In this document: piece after piece, positions 7,822-18,436 of the stretch
How positions within the stretch are numbered: the first letter of the stretch is position 1
How the letters are laid out: each line of letters begins with the position of its first letter
From: Paraphysomonas bandaiensis
Lineage: Eukaryota > Chrysophyceae
Direction of reading: 5' to 3'
NCBI GenBank assembly: GCA_965644295.1
Contig: CBFFRP010000489.1
Span: 1 to 22,339, forward strand
Length of the DNA stretch: 22,339 bases
Program-made: the position numbers and the translations under genes
Notes under the pieces: model-generated
What the model was told of the DNA's origin: nothing
Databases searched by the model: none
The model's input: the letters and a program-made list of their open reading frames with translations, nothing else

Positions 7822-10800
7822 TCACACTGGTTTGTTAAATGAAGACTGCTTACAAAACTGTGCGAGCCCCATTTGCCTGGAGGCATCTGAGAGAGGTGCC
7901 ACTACTGGTGGGGTACTGACCCCTCTGGCTGCATCTTGTTTGCTGCCTGTCTTTCTCTCAAGAAGCTTTCTCTGTAAAATTTGGTTCTGTCTGGCCTGCG
8001 CAACTTGCACTAAGGACTGATCACGAATAGAAAGAATACACATACCCTCTCAATTCTAAGAGAGAGGTTCAACTTCTGTTGCTCCTCACTGTAAGTAGAA
8101 GATATCTTCTTTGCCTCTGCCTCCATAGACTGCTTCCTATGTAGCTTTGATTCCTGCATTCGAAGCTCAGCTGCGGCTCGCGCAGCATATGCAGCAGCCC
8201 GTTTTTCTTCATCGGAGGTAACCCCAGGAAGGATCTTGGCGTCCGCTGACAAAGAGGCAGGAATGCTTTCACCATCATTCTCACATCCATCGGCCAGTCG
8301 CAAGAGGTTGGTAAGGCCAAGCTAAACAAACAATGTCGGTATAACATCTGTACAAATGATATCAATATACCTTTTCAAGGTCCTCTGCAGAGGTTGACCT
8401 GGCTAGCTCAATGATCTCTTGATAATTCTAGGCGGAAAGACATTGAAGTACGTTAAAAATCTATCAATATATCACTTGGTTTCATACCTTCTGAAGTTTC
8501 TGCAACCGTCTTTCCTCCTCGTCCTCTTGCTCCAGATATTCACCCGATTTACACTCCGCCATTCTCTTTTCCTTGGTCTCCTGCAGAGTCCGCAGCCTGA
8601 GAATAGTATCACTGTGCATGCCCATATTAGTGATGTGTCACCGACTCACCTTTGTTGCAACTTGCCCTTTCGCTTATTCATCTCATACTCAAGATCATCC
8701 ATCTAATAAAGAATACGTTGAACCACCCATAAGTAATAAGTAGCCAATCTATTACCAACTGCCCGTGATGCCTGTCGTGCGTAGCTTTTATCTCATCTTT
8801 CCTCCCCGCGTTCGTTTCCCTGTGCTCAGCCCACTTGGCAGAGGCTGTGGACGAATTCTTTTCAGGGGAAGTAGGACCAGTGTACTTGGTAGTATGACGT
8901 TTCGTTTTTTCTTTCCGCTCCACAACAAATGGCTCGGCCATGAATGCATCAACGACATCCGCGATGGCATCTCCATCGTCATACACCAGGTTAGATTCTT
9001 TATCCTCCTCATACTTACTCTCTCCCCTCTGTCGTCTGCGGTCTGCCAGTTTTTCTCTCATACGGCTGCGGTCATGTGCCTGCACCATATCTAATTTATT
9101 TTTCCACCGCTCATATTCACTCAGTATTGATGATTTTACGCTGGACACCGTCGCATGTTAGTAACAACAATAATCAAGCAATCGTATACCTCTCAGGATT
9201 CACCAGTACAGTCCCTGCTTCTTTGTTAACGCCATGGGTTACATCCTGTACATGACTATAGCAAGCGGAAAACACCATATCGCGTATTGCATCAGTATTA
9301 TAAGCTCGGCGACTGGGGTCCACATCAGTCGTGCTGAGAGTTTTCCGTGATAAATGCTCCGCAGCTGCAGTGTACCCATCAGACATTTTCACAGATATAT
9401 CTGCCCAACGCTTTAGCAGATTTGTTGCCCCTTCACCCTTAAGTGCATCGACATCAAGGTATTTTTCCTCATCATCCTCTATTGCTTCTTGTTCAGCATT
9501 CAAAGTCAACGCTACTTCAGTCGGATCGATGATGCAGGCAGCAGAAGTCGCCAGTAGCACTGGTCGAAGTGCATTCGAGTACACCTCGGCATCCTATGCG
9601 CACCATCAAATCATAGTCGATGCGTAATAAAGAACAATACCTGACTATCCAGTGCCAATTCAACTTCTTTATCCAATTCGAAAGGGTCTGTGTCCTGCAT
9701 ATGCTTTACCTTCCGCCTACGTAATTTGTCCATCATTTTCTCTTTGCGTTGAGAACGAGTAGCAGCCTGCTGTTCCTTCAGTTTCGCGAGCTCTGCCTCA
9801 TACCTGCAAACGTATATAAGAAATCACCGGCACTCAATGGGGACCGGTCTCACTTATCCCGTAGCACTTTAGCAGCCTCTTTGGCGGCCACATCCTTGTC
9901 CTCAGTGGAGACAACCCACTGGTCACTAGGAAGGCCATCAGATATCTTGTTTTTCACTAACCGGGTCTCAGCCCTACATCGCTGTTTGTATCCTATGATA
10001 ATATTTTTTTCTTCTTCATTTATACTCGCAGTGGCTGCTTGGATGAGAGCTTGATGTCGCGCCCGTTCCTCCTCCTCCTGTGGTGTCCCTACAACAGAAT
10101 CAATTGAAGTCCGCATCGTAGCCTGCATTTCCCCCAGTCTCCAGGCCCGCTGTTCTTGTAGTGCAGATTTTAGCTTTGACAATCCTGCTTGATGCTCTCT
10201 TTTCAGCCTAGCCGTTGTCTCTTTTGCAGTTGACTCAATCAGGTCATCCTGCATAGCACATGAAGCGTAGAAAAAAATAGCTAACGAACGTACTTCAGTG
10301 ACCTCCTCTACCACGCTACCCCGGATTCCTTTAGCTGGGGGAGACTCCATATTATTTGCATAGTTAGGTTTCGTGATAATTCTAGGAGATGCCTGTCGAG
10401 GCGATTCCTCTGAATACCAGGTTATATTCATAGTAGATGCAATAAATATGAATGAACGCTGTATGCTAACCTTTGTACTGAGGCGAAACCACAGTATCTT
10501 CCATCACTGGAGTATCATCATGTAAAACCGCATTAATTCGAGTTTTCAGAATAATCTATCGCGAAATAACTTATATCTAGTGATCCTTACACAGAAGATA
10601 GTTACCTGCTCGTCTTCCAGTAGATGCATTTCGAGAAGTAGATTCACAGCGCTTCCACTAAGAAAATAGATTTTAGTGCATGAGACATCAGCCAGTAAAA
10701 GTTCGACAAGCTTACTTGGTTCCCTCAGGATCAAGCCGGTACATCATATCGTAAACCTTATCCGACACCGCCTCTACAGGATCGCCAGACATGACCTAGT

Positions 10801-12535
10801 GTAAGAAACAATTAATGACAAGCACACAAAAATGTACTTATCACATTTTCTTTCAAAAAAAGGTACATCTCTTCTAGCTTGACTCGATCTAATCCCCCGG
10901 CAACTGAAGTAAGTACATCACAGCTTTTGTGTCGTTCCTCGAGTTCGCGTTCCACCTCCTCGTGTCTGGCGGATAGCGGTGGTCAGTAAAAAGGCTGAAG
11001 TACAGACACTGCGAATTACCTTGCCAATAGGGCATGTAATAGCTGTTCATCACTTGATCCCATAGCTGCAATCTTTTTGAGCTCACTTACACGCTGAAGT
11101 TCCCGCTCTAATACATATATATTAATAAATTCACAAGTATACCTGTCGCAACATACCTGAGAGCATGGAACCCATGACATCCTGAGACTCCGCTTCATTC
11201 CGATCGTGCTCCAGCTGCATGTACCACTGCACAAGACTCACCGCTCCACCGTCACTACCCGCACCGGATGCAGTAGCACCATCCACCATCCACTACGATA
11301 AATCAAAATATTGAAATAGATTCAGATATACATTGGAGGAATTAACCTCATCGAAATTCACGTCGTCCGAATCTGGATGTGATAGACGATGGAATAGATA
11401 ACAAGACTGCACTTCCTTCAATAGACGAGTCATTCCCGTCGCCCACCGGAACAACGTAAGGTTTTCCCTTCCGAAGGAGCCTAGAAGCACGTTAAACTAG
11501 TTTTGCAGGTAATAGGATCGCGAAATGCAAGGACTAACCACTTCGCACTGAGTCGCATACGGCCCTCGCAAGCTCTGCCTTGGCTGCCATATCGTCGAAG
11601 CTATACCCCATTGCATCAGCAAAAGCCTCTAAGTAAGTCTCATCTTCCTCTTCCTGCTCTTCCATGTGCTCTCCGTACCCTTCTTCGCCCCCACCTTCCC
11701 AGCCCTCTGCCTCGTCTAGGTATCCCCTATCTTCGTACCTTCAATTCAGCAACATCATATAACTCAAAAAGAAACAAATATTACCTACCCGCTTCCATCG
11801 TATTCATTATACGCTGCCTCCCCTGGTGTCTCACCTTCTGCACCCTCCTGCATGTCGCTCAGGATTCCCACCAACTCGTGTAATGGGGTGTTTTCTTCAC
11901 AATTTTGAAGCACCAGTCGAACAACATCTGCCTCAAATCCCATTTCGATCAACTGCCACTCATACTGTCGTCCGCAATCAGTTTCTTTCTCCCCAATCGA
12001 ATCATCTAAAGGCACTTTATTATCTATCTCAGGCTCACATAACTCCGCTGCGGCCTGACTCATCATCAAAGAAAATGCCTGAAAACTACATCCCAAATAA
12101 GCCAAATCAACTCTATCCAAACTACTGACCTGTCAAATGTTAATAATTGTCCTAATATCTCTTTCATTTTATTATCTCTTGGACCAGTTGCAGGTATGGT
12201 TGATATTCTATCTAACTCTTTCTCAAGACCACTCAATCCACCTCCATATACACCATCAGTTTCACTTAATGCTGCATCTAAAACTTGTTCAGCAATTTCC
12301 TGAAAATTCTTCGTATCTTTAAGGGACATATGCGAGTATATATGGATATATAACTACCTTCCAAGTCGAGTACTGCTCGTGTGTATATTCATTTGAAATG
12401 ATTTGAAATTTCGAGCAATTAGCGGATATAAATGACGATATATACTCCTATGAGAGTGTGATGTAAGAGAGGATATGATGAAAATGATCCTACCTGCCAT
12501 TCTGCACTGTGAAGATAGTTATGGAGGGCGTTCAT
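7822..12535 (-). CDS. Large BART-like domain / UBA-like / coiled-coil protein, 22 exons
   Basis: Exons, 5' to 3' on minus: 12494-12535, 12358-12447, 12126-12308, 11789-12078, 11539-11738, 11347-11480, 11157-11292, 11020-11107, 10845-10965, 10716-10795, 10606-10657, 10471-10555, 10294-10409, 9854-10248, 9641-9803, 9190-9593, 8756-9140, 8650-8702, 8488-8596, 8371-8427, 8046-8321, 7822-7995. The 21 introns are 45-61 bp; the frame is 1211 codons, ending TGA. Residues 1 to about 120 match the ARL2-binding BART fold (SAEWQEYISSFISANCSKF, NEYTHEQYSTWKNF, QLLTFDRSAFSLMMSQ) of ARL2BP and CFAP36, ligands of Arl2/Arl3-type GTPases. About 145-178 is UBA-like (EWQLIEMGFEADVVRLVLQN). About 203-240 is very acidic. 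About 540-725 and 860-1190 are charged helices, probably coiled coil. Known BART proteins are far shorter, so this architecture is unusual. The start is ATG 12535; the frame stays open upstream to about 12636, so another 5' exon is possible. Domain call good; flagellar or Arl-linked role inferred. Confidence 0.8.
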
Positions 12536-14339
12536 AGTGTGATAGTTAAGTGATCGGAAGGTCGCCTTGTAATACTCACACTTACACTTGACGTAAGAAT
12601 CTTCTTCCTCATATACGTATCGGCACTGGTCTGCATCTTATTTTTCGGGAATGTATTGAAGCAAATATAATCTACATAACTGCAATACAACTACGGCTGG
12701 AATACACATAATTATTGTCTCAATATTAGAGGCATCTTTGAACAAAAATATACGAAGGATGCCAATAACACATCACTGCACTGCCGTATAGTCATATACA
12801 TACATATATGGGCCGGCAGACTACCGTTATTACCGACGTACCTACCTGCCTACCTACACACTGTGTACATACGTATGTACATACTGCTGCATACTGTATA
12901 TACATACACATACACATGAGCGTTGTTAAATGCGTTTAAAAAACGCCGTAAACTGCGGAAAAATCCTGCCTTTTGAATGTACAGTAGGCAAAAAGTAGGA
13001 TATTGTAATCAGGTTTATTGTAGATTTCGAGGAAGTGAATTTATACAAAACTCTGTGGACGAAAAATGTAGGAGATTTTGAAAAAAGTGGGATTTTTTCG
13101 TGTTTTTTGGTAGGATTTTTCGTTAAAAACATGTGCAAGTTGTTTAAGTTTGTTGGGCTCATGTGGATGCGATGATAAACTGGAGCATATTTAGGACATG
13201 TGTGAGGATTGGTAGGGAACAGGGGATAGTGATTGCAGTCCAGGTTCTGGGATAGTACATACCTGCCTCGAATGATGTGGTAGGAGAGTATGTAGCGATA
13301 GATAATGAGGAGGCGAGAGATGGTTTCAACCAGAGTGGTGGAATACGAGAGCTGGCGTCACTGCACAAGTGCAGACGCGTGATAAAAATGAAACTGTTAG
13401 AGTAGTGGATCATCTGAAGGCCGGTAAAGGGGTAGTGTAGCGTGTACAACATGAGCTAAAGAGGTTTTCATCTGAGTGGGGGTGGAGTGCAAGCATGGCT
13501 GAGTCCGGGTGAGGGGCACCAAATTGAGGAAGGACCAGCCATTGTGATGCAACCACGGCCACAACAGAGCCATGGAGCGGGGTGATAGCTAAAAAGGTGT
13601 AACTTTTTGTGGGGCTATTATTTCAGACCAGAGAATAAAGAACGTATAATGGGAGTATACATGGTATGTAGGTATTCATATATATATAGATATAGGACGG
13701 CATGGAGTAGATAGCAGGATGTTAAGAAGTTTATATATGGTAATTTCTGGAAGTAGAAAACTGCTATATATGGCTGGGAAACCTCTTCTAGAAATATCTA
13801 TGAGGAAATAGGTAAAGTGATACAGATATAGATATAGTTAAGAAATAAGAGTAAAGGATATACGAAGTAGAGTTAACGTTTAAGTGTAGTAAGAAGGCTT
13901 TAGTGCTATGGCCTATCCACTATCACCTGTGCACATAGACAATGGCGATAGGATCATCACTTCTGGTGAGGCTCTACAACCCGTAGTGGTTACACTGTGA
14001 ATGTAGCCACTTCACAAGTCTACCTTCAGTTGTTAAGTTTATTCTACTGGTAAGATATCAAACTTCGATATAGTAATTAACGGGGCACCATACTATCTAT
14101 TATGAGCGATATTTTCTAGTTAGGTATTAATGGCCATTATAATAGCCGGGACTTTTTTCATAAATGTCATTGTTAATGCGGCCGGGAACTGGGCACCCAC
14201 TAATGGTTACTGGTTACCAGGCCCTGATTGAGACAACATAAATTTAGCGAATGGAATGAATGATAAAAGATATTGATTATAATTATATTAATTTTAATAA
14301 TTGAGCATTGAGTATATTCTACGTGCAGTTAATTAAATC
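12536..14339. other. 1.8-kb intergenic region, low-complexity, no supported gene
   Basis: 12536-12636 may belong to a 5' exon of the BART-like gene. 12795-12920 is degenerate CATA/CTAC/GTAC microsatellite. 12930-13130 has repeated GTAGGATTTTT-type words. 13150-13460 has open stretches on both strands: a 97-codon minus frame, and plus-strand pieces such as SNDVVGEYVAIDNEEARDGF closed by stops. These could be transposon debris, but I cannot assign them. 13660-14339 is AT-rich with small palindromes and no coding signal. I found no convincing tRNA or other RNA gene. Confidence 0.45.
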
Positions 14340-14448
14340 TTAACCATCAATTCTCGACAAACCCCTAATGCAGCAGCATATCCGATCATCACAAGGACAA
14401 GGAGGGTCGAGACACTGCAAGCCGTTCATCCCAAGGGCATGCTGGTTC
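14340..14448 (-). pseudogene. Frame-broken ankyrin-like repeat relics beyond the stop
   Basis: Downstream of the ankyrin gene's stop, the minus strand still encodes recognisable pieces of the same repeat in other frames. EPACPWDERLA lies at about 14422-14448, and LQCLDPPCPCDDRICCCIRG lies at 14340-14423 in a different frame ending in TAA. They match the repeat consensus (L-x-S-L-x-PPCPW...C-x-x-AA). The annotated C-terminus was therefore created by frameshifts that cut off at least one further repeat. Confidence 0.7.
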
Positions 14449-14455
14449 CTAGGAA

Positions 14456-17400
14456 TCAGGAAGGCCAATTAAAAACAGTAAAGTGCCCACCCCTAAAAGC
14501 AGCAGCTATGCAGGCGTCTTCATTCCATGGACATGGAGGGTGTAGTGAACGAAGCCATCTCAGAACATCTAAGCGTCCACCCTCTGCAGCAGCAGTGCAA
14601 GTGTCTTCTTCCCTTAGACATGGAGGGTTCTGCAAACGAATCCAATCCAGAACATCGAAGTGTTTACCCTCTGCTGCACTCAATATGCAAGGCCATGCAT
14701 CCCATTCAGATTCAGGATTTAGTGAACGAACCCACTCCATCACTTTCACGTTTCCTCTTCTAGCCGCCGCCTCCATACAAGTCTCTACATCCCTTAGACA
14801 TGGAGGGTTCTGCAAACGAATCCAATCCAGGACATTAGAGTGTCCACCCTCTGCTGCACTCAATATGCAAGGCCATGCATCCCATTCAGATTCAGGATTT
14901 AGTGAACGAACCCACTCCATCACTTTCACGTTTCCTCTTCTAGCAGCATCCTTCATACAAGTCTCTACATCCCTTAGACATGGAGGGTTCTGCAAACGAA
15001 TCCAATCCAGGACATCGAAGTGTCCACCCTCAGCCGCAGCCGCGATGCAAGGCCATGCATCCCATTCAGATTCAGGATTTAGTGAACGAAGCCACTCCAT
15101 CACTTTCACGTTTCCTCTTCTAGCAGCATCCTTCATACAAGTCTGTACATCCCTTAGACATAGAGGGTTTTGCAAACGAATCCAATCCAGAACATTAGAG
15201 TGTCCACCCTCAGCCGCAGCCTCGATGCAAGGCCATGCATCCCATTCAGATTCAGGATTTAGTGAACGAACCCACTCCATCACTTTCACGTTTCCTCTTC
15301 TAGCAGCCGCCTCAATATAAGTCTCTCCATCCCTTAGACATGGAGGGTTCTGCAAACGAATCCAATCCAGAACATTAGAGTGTCCACCCTCAGCTGCACT
15401 CAATATGCAAGACCATGCATCCCATTCAGATTCAGGATTTAGTGAACGAACCCACTCCATCACTTTCACGTTTCCTCTTCTAGCAGCATCCTTCATACAA
15501 GTCTCTACATCCCTTAGACATGGAGGGTTCTGCAAACGAATCCAATCCAGGACATTAGAGTGTCCACCCTCAGCCGCAGCCTCGATGCAAGGCCATGCAT
15601 CCCATTCAGATTCAGGATTTAGTGAACGAAGCCACTCTAGTGCATCCAAGTGTCCACCCTCTGCAGCATCCTTCATACAAGTCTCTACATCCCTTAGACA
15701 TAGAGGGTTCTGCAAACGAATCCAATCCAGGACATCGAAGTGTCCACCCTCAGCCGCAGCCGCGATGCAAGGCCATGCATCCCATTCAGATTCAGGATTT
15801 AGTGAACGAAGCCACTCCATCACTTTCACGTTTCCTCTTCTAGCAGCATCCTTCATACAAGTCACTCCATCCCTTAGACATGGAGGGTTCTGCAAACGAA
15901 TCCAATCCAGAACATTAGAGTGTCCACCCTCAGCCGCAGCCTCGATGCAAGACCATGCATCCCATTCATATTCAGGATTTAGTGAACGAAGTCGCTCCAT
16001 CACTTTCACGTTTCCTCTTCTAGCAGCCGCCTCCATACAAGTCACTCCATCCCTTAGACATGCAGGGTTCTGCAAACGAATCCAATCCAGGACATCGAAG
16101 TGTCCACCCTCAGCCGCAGCCGCGATGCAAGGCCATGCATCCCATTCAGATTCAGGACTTAGTGAACGAAGCCACTCTAGTGCATCCAAGTGTCCACCCT
16201 CTGCAGCATCCTTCATACAAGTCTCTACATCCCTTAGACATAGAGGGTTCTGCAAACGAATCCAATCCAGGACATCGAAGTGTCCACCCTCAGCCGCAGC
16301 CTCGATGCAAGACCATGCATCCCATTCATATTCAGGATTTAGTGAATGAAGTCGCTCCAGCACTTTCACGTTTCCTCTTCTAGCAGCCGCCTCCATACAA
16401 GTCACTCCATCCCTTAGACATGGAGGGTTTCGTGTTTGAATCCAATCCAGAACATTAGAGTGTCCACCCTCAGCGGCTGCCTTAATGCAAGGCCATGTAT
16501 CCCATTCAGATTCAGGATTTAGTGAACGTAGAAGCTGCTCCATCACCTTCACGTTTCCTCTTTTAGCAGCCGCCTCCATACAAGTCTCTCCATCCCTTAG
16601 TGTTTGAATCCAATCTAGGACATGTGTGTGTCTACCCTCAGCTGCAGCCTCGATGCAAGTCCATGCATCCCATTGAGATTCAGGATTTAGTGAACGAAGC
16701 CATCTCAGAGCTCTCAAGTGTCCACCCCTAGCAGCCGCCTCCATGCAAGACTTTCCATCACTTAGACATGTTGGGTTCCGCAAACGAATCCAATCCAGGA
16801 CATTTGTGCGTCCACTTTGTGCTGCAGCCTCGATACAAATTAAATAATCCTTTAGACATGGATGTTCCTCCGAACGAATCCAATCCAGAACATTCAAGTG
16901 TCCACCCCTCGCTGCAGCCTTAATGCAAGACTCTCCATAACTCTTAAGACATGTAGGGTTCTGTAAATGAAGCCACTTCAGAACATTCAAGTGTCCACCC
17001 TCTGCAGCAGCACTACAAATGTCATCATACCGAGGGTCCTGCGAACGAAGCCAATCCAGGACATCGAAGTGTCTACCCCTAGCAGCAACCTCCATACACT
17101 TCAATTTGCTCCATTTGAGTGGAGGGTCTAGTGAACAAAGCCCCTGCAGTAACGCCAAGTGTCCACCACTAGCAGCCGCCTCCATACAAGTCTCTCCATC
17201 ACTTAGACATGGAGGGTTCTGCGAATGAATCCAATCCAGAACATTAGAGTGTCCACCCTCAGCCGCAGCCTTAATGCAAGTCCATGCATTCCAAGGACAT
17301 GGAGGGAAATGTGAACGAAGCTTTCTAATAACATTCAAGTATCCACCCCTAGCAGCAGCAGTGCAAGTGTCTTCACACCATAATCCATCAGAAATCAACT

Positions 17401-17701
17401 TCAAAACATTCAAATGTCGACCAAAAACAGCAGCCTCAATACGCTTGCATTCATTCCATGTGAGTGGAGGGTCTAGTACCTCCAAGTGTCCACCTCTAGC
17501 AACACATTCTGTAGCCTTCTGTGAACATCGTTTACCCAAGATGTGTTTGGGGTTCCCTCTAGATGGAAGTGCATATCGACGTACATCTCGGATGTATTTC
17601 ATTTGCTGTAGATTGCCGTTTGAAGCACATGAATTCATTAGCTGTGTACATGGCCTGATATGACGCAGCACATCATCGTTAAGATCAGATATATTCGACA
17701 T
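14456..17701 (-). CDS. Giant intronless ankyrin-like repeat protein (1081 aa)
   Basis: One uninterrupted frame runs from ATG 17701 to TGA 14456-14458. The N-terminus (about 1-60: ISDLNDDVLRHI, then CSQKATECVARGGHLEVL) recalls the start of F-box/ankyrin proteins, but no complete F-box is visible. The rest is about 34 units of 30 residues: C-x-x-AAA-x-GGH-x-x-VLDW-(I/L)-R-x-x-NPP, then a 5-7 residue linker often with W. This is the helix-turn-helix ankyrin pattern, slightly shorter than the canonical 33, of the type expanded in many protists and giant viruses. Residues about 380-1037 are near-identical 60-residue dimers in which an EGGHSNVLDWIRLQNPPCLRD unit alternates with an RRGNVKVMEWLRSLNPESEWD unit. 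No signal peptide or membrane segment is seen. The lack of introns in 3.2 kb is striking beside neighbours with an intron every 50-400 bp; retroposition, transfer or repeat-driven growth of one exon could explain it. Probable role: protein-binding scaffold, partner unknown. Confidence 0.85.
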   Translation of the reverse strand: MSNISDLNDDVLRHIRPCTQLMNSCASNGNLQQMKYIRDVRRYALPSRGNPKHILGKRCSQKATECVARGGHLEVLDPPLTWNECKRIEAAVFGRHLNVLKLISDGLWCEDTCTAAARGGYLNVIRKLRSHFPPCPWNAWTCIKAAAEGGHSNVLDWIHSQNPPCLSDGETCMEAAASGGHLALLQGLCSLDPPLKWSKLKCMEVAARGRHFDVLDWLRSQDPRYDDICSAAAEGGHLNVLKWLHLQNPTCLKSYGESCIKAAARGGHLNVLDWIRSEEHPCLKDYLICIEAAAQSGRTNVLDWIRLRNPTCLSDGKSCMEAAARGGHLRALRWLRSLNPESQWDAWTCIEAAAEGRHTHVLDWIQTLRDGETCMEAAAKRGNVKVMEQLLRSLNPESEWDTWPCIKAAAEGGHSNVLDWIQTRNPPCLRDGVTCMEAAARRGNVKVLERLHSLNPEYEWDAWSCIEAAAEGGHFDVLDWIRLQNPLCLRDVETCMKDAAEGGHLDALEWLRSLSPESEWDAWPCIAAAAEGGHFDVLDWIRLQNPACLRDGVTCMEAAARRGNVKVMERLRSLNPEYEWDAWSCIEAAAEGGHSNVLDWIRLQNPPCLRDGVTCMKDAARRGNVKVMEWLRSLNPESEWDAWPCIAAAAEGGHFDVLDWIRLQNPLCLRDVETCMKDAAEGGHLDALEWLRSLNPESEWDAWPCIEAAAEGGHSNVLDWIRLQNPPCLRDVETCMKDAARRGNVKVMEWVRSLNPESEWDAWSCILSAAEGGHSNVLDWIRLQNPPCLRDGETYIEAAARRGNVKVMEWVRSLNPESEWDAWPCIEAAAEGGHSNVLDWIRLQNPLCLRDVQTCMKDAARRGNVKVMEWLRSLNPESEWDAWPCIAAAAEGGHFDVLDWIRLQNPPCLRDVETCMKDAARRGNVKVMEWVRSLNPESEWDAWPCILSAAEGGHSNVLDWIRLQNPPCLRDVETCMEAAARRGNVKVMEWVRSLNPESEWDAWPCILSAAEGKHFDVLDWIRLQNPPCLREEDTCTAAAEGGRLDVLRWLRSLHPPCPWNEDACIAAAFRGGHFTVFNWPS
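14590..16560. repeat. Homogenised 180-bp tandem array (11 units) inside the ankyrin gene
   Basis: The word TCCAATCCAG (plus strand) recurs at 14641, 14821, 15001, 15181, 15361, 15541, 15721, 15901, 16081, 16261 and 16441, always exactly 180 bp apart. After 16560 the period breaks and the units diverge. Variants are shuffled as a mosaic. For example, the block GTGCATCCAAGTGTCCACCC replaces the usual one only at about 15638 and 16178 (3 units apart), and the CCCATTCATATTCAGG variant occurs at 15961 and 16321 (2 units apart). This indicates unequal exchange or gene conversion. Because 180 is a multiple of 3, antisense frames also stay open; those 293- and 314-codon frames are shadows. Confidence 0.95.
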
Positions 17702-17800
17702 ATCTATACTGATTCACAGTTTATATGAGGCTGATAGAGTGTAGATACGCTACTAGATAATGAGGTGAGTTTATATATGCATATACTAGTAGAGCTGAAT

Positions 17801-17983
17801 AGAATACGAGGACACGACCAAACAAAAGAAATTTCCTCATAATACACCATCACATACGTACGTCCATCTAATATATACATACCGTACCTACCTACCTATA
17901 TACTGTACATACATACAGAATACGAGGACACGACCAAACAAAAGAAATTTCCTCATAATACACCATCACATACGTACGTCCAT
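17801..17983. repeat. 116-bp-period direct duplication upstream of the ankyrin gene
   Basis: A block of about 67 bp beginning AGAATACGAGGACACGACCA is present at 17801-17867 and again, essentially identical, at 17917-17983. The period is 116 bp. The copies are separated by CTAC/CATA microsatellite. It lies 100-280 bp upstream of the ankyrin start codon and so may double a piece of its promoter or leader. Confidence 0.9.
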
Positions 17984-18156
17984 ACCGTACCTACCTACCT
18001 ACCTACATACCTACCTACCTACCTACATACATACATACCGTACCTACCTACCTACCTACCTACCTACATATATACTGTACATACCGTACCCACCTACCTA
18101 CCTACATGTATCCATACATATATACATACCGTACCTACCTACCTACCTACCTACCT
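17984..18156. repeat. Degenerate CTAC/CATA microsatellite
   Basis: Runs of CTAC are interrupted by CATA and by repeated words such as ATACCGTACC. It grades into the pure CATA array that follows and looks like the older, mutated part of the same satellite. Confidence 0.85.
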
Positions 18157-18436
18157 ACATACATACATACATACATACATACATACATACATACATACAT
18201 ACATACATACATACATACATACATACATACATACATACATACATACATACATACATACATACATACATACATACATACATACATACATACATACATACAT
18301 ACATACATACATACATACATACATACATACATACATACATACATACATACATACATACATACATACATACATACATACATACATACATACATACATACAT
18401 ACATACATACATACATACATACATACATACATACAT
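18157..18436. repeat. Second pure CATA microsatellite (about 70 units)
   Basis: About 280 bp of uninterrupted CATA in the same orientation as the array at 1760-2217. Open frames across it are repeat artefacts. Confidence 0.97.

Noticed and set aside
8016-8045. A 29-bp intron (GTATGT...ATCAG) before the last exon of the large gene
   Set aside because: It would be far shorter than all others; the acceptor at 7996 gives a 50-bp, in-frame intron instead.
12309-12329. ATG at 12329 as the start of the large gene
   Set aside because: This ATG falls in a 49-bp intron (12309-12357). Splicing it out joins two upstream exons in frame and completes the BART-like domain.
14439-16383. Plus-strand open frames of 293 and 314 codons over the ankyrin gene
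   Set aside because: The 180-bp period is a multiple of three, so absence of stops in one unit repeats in all units. The minus-strand frame shows the conserved ankyrin pattern; these are shadows.
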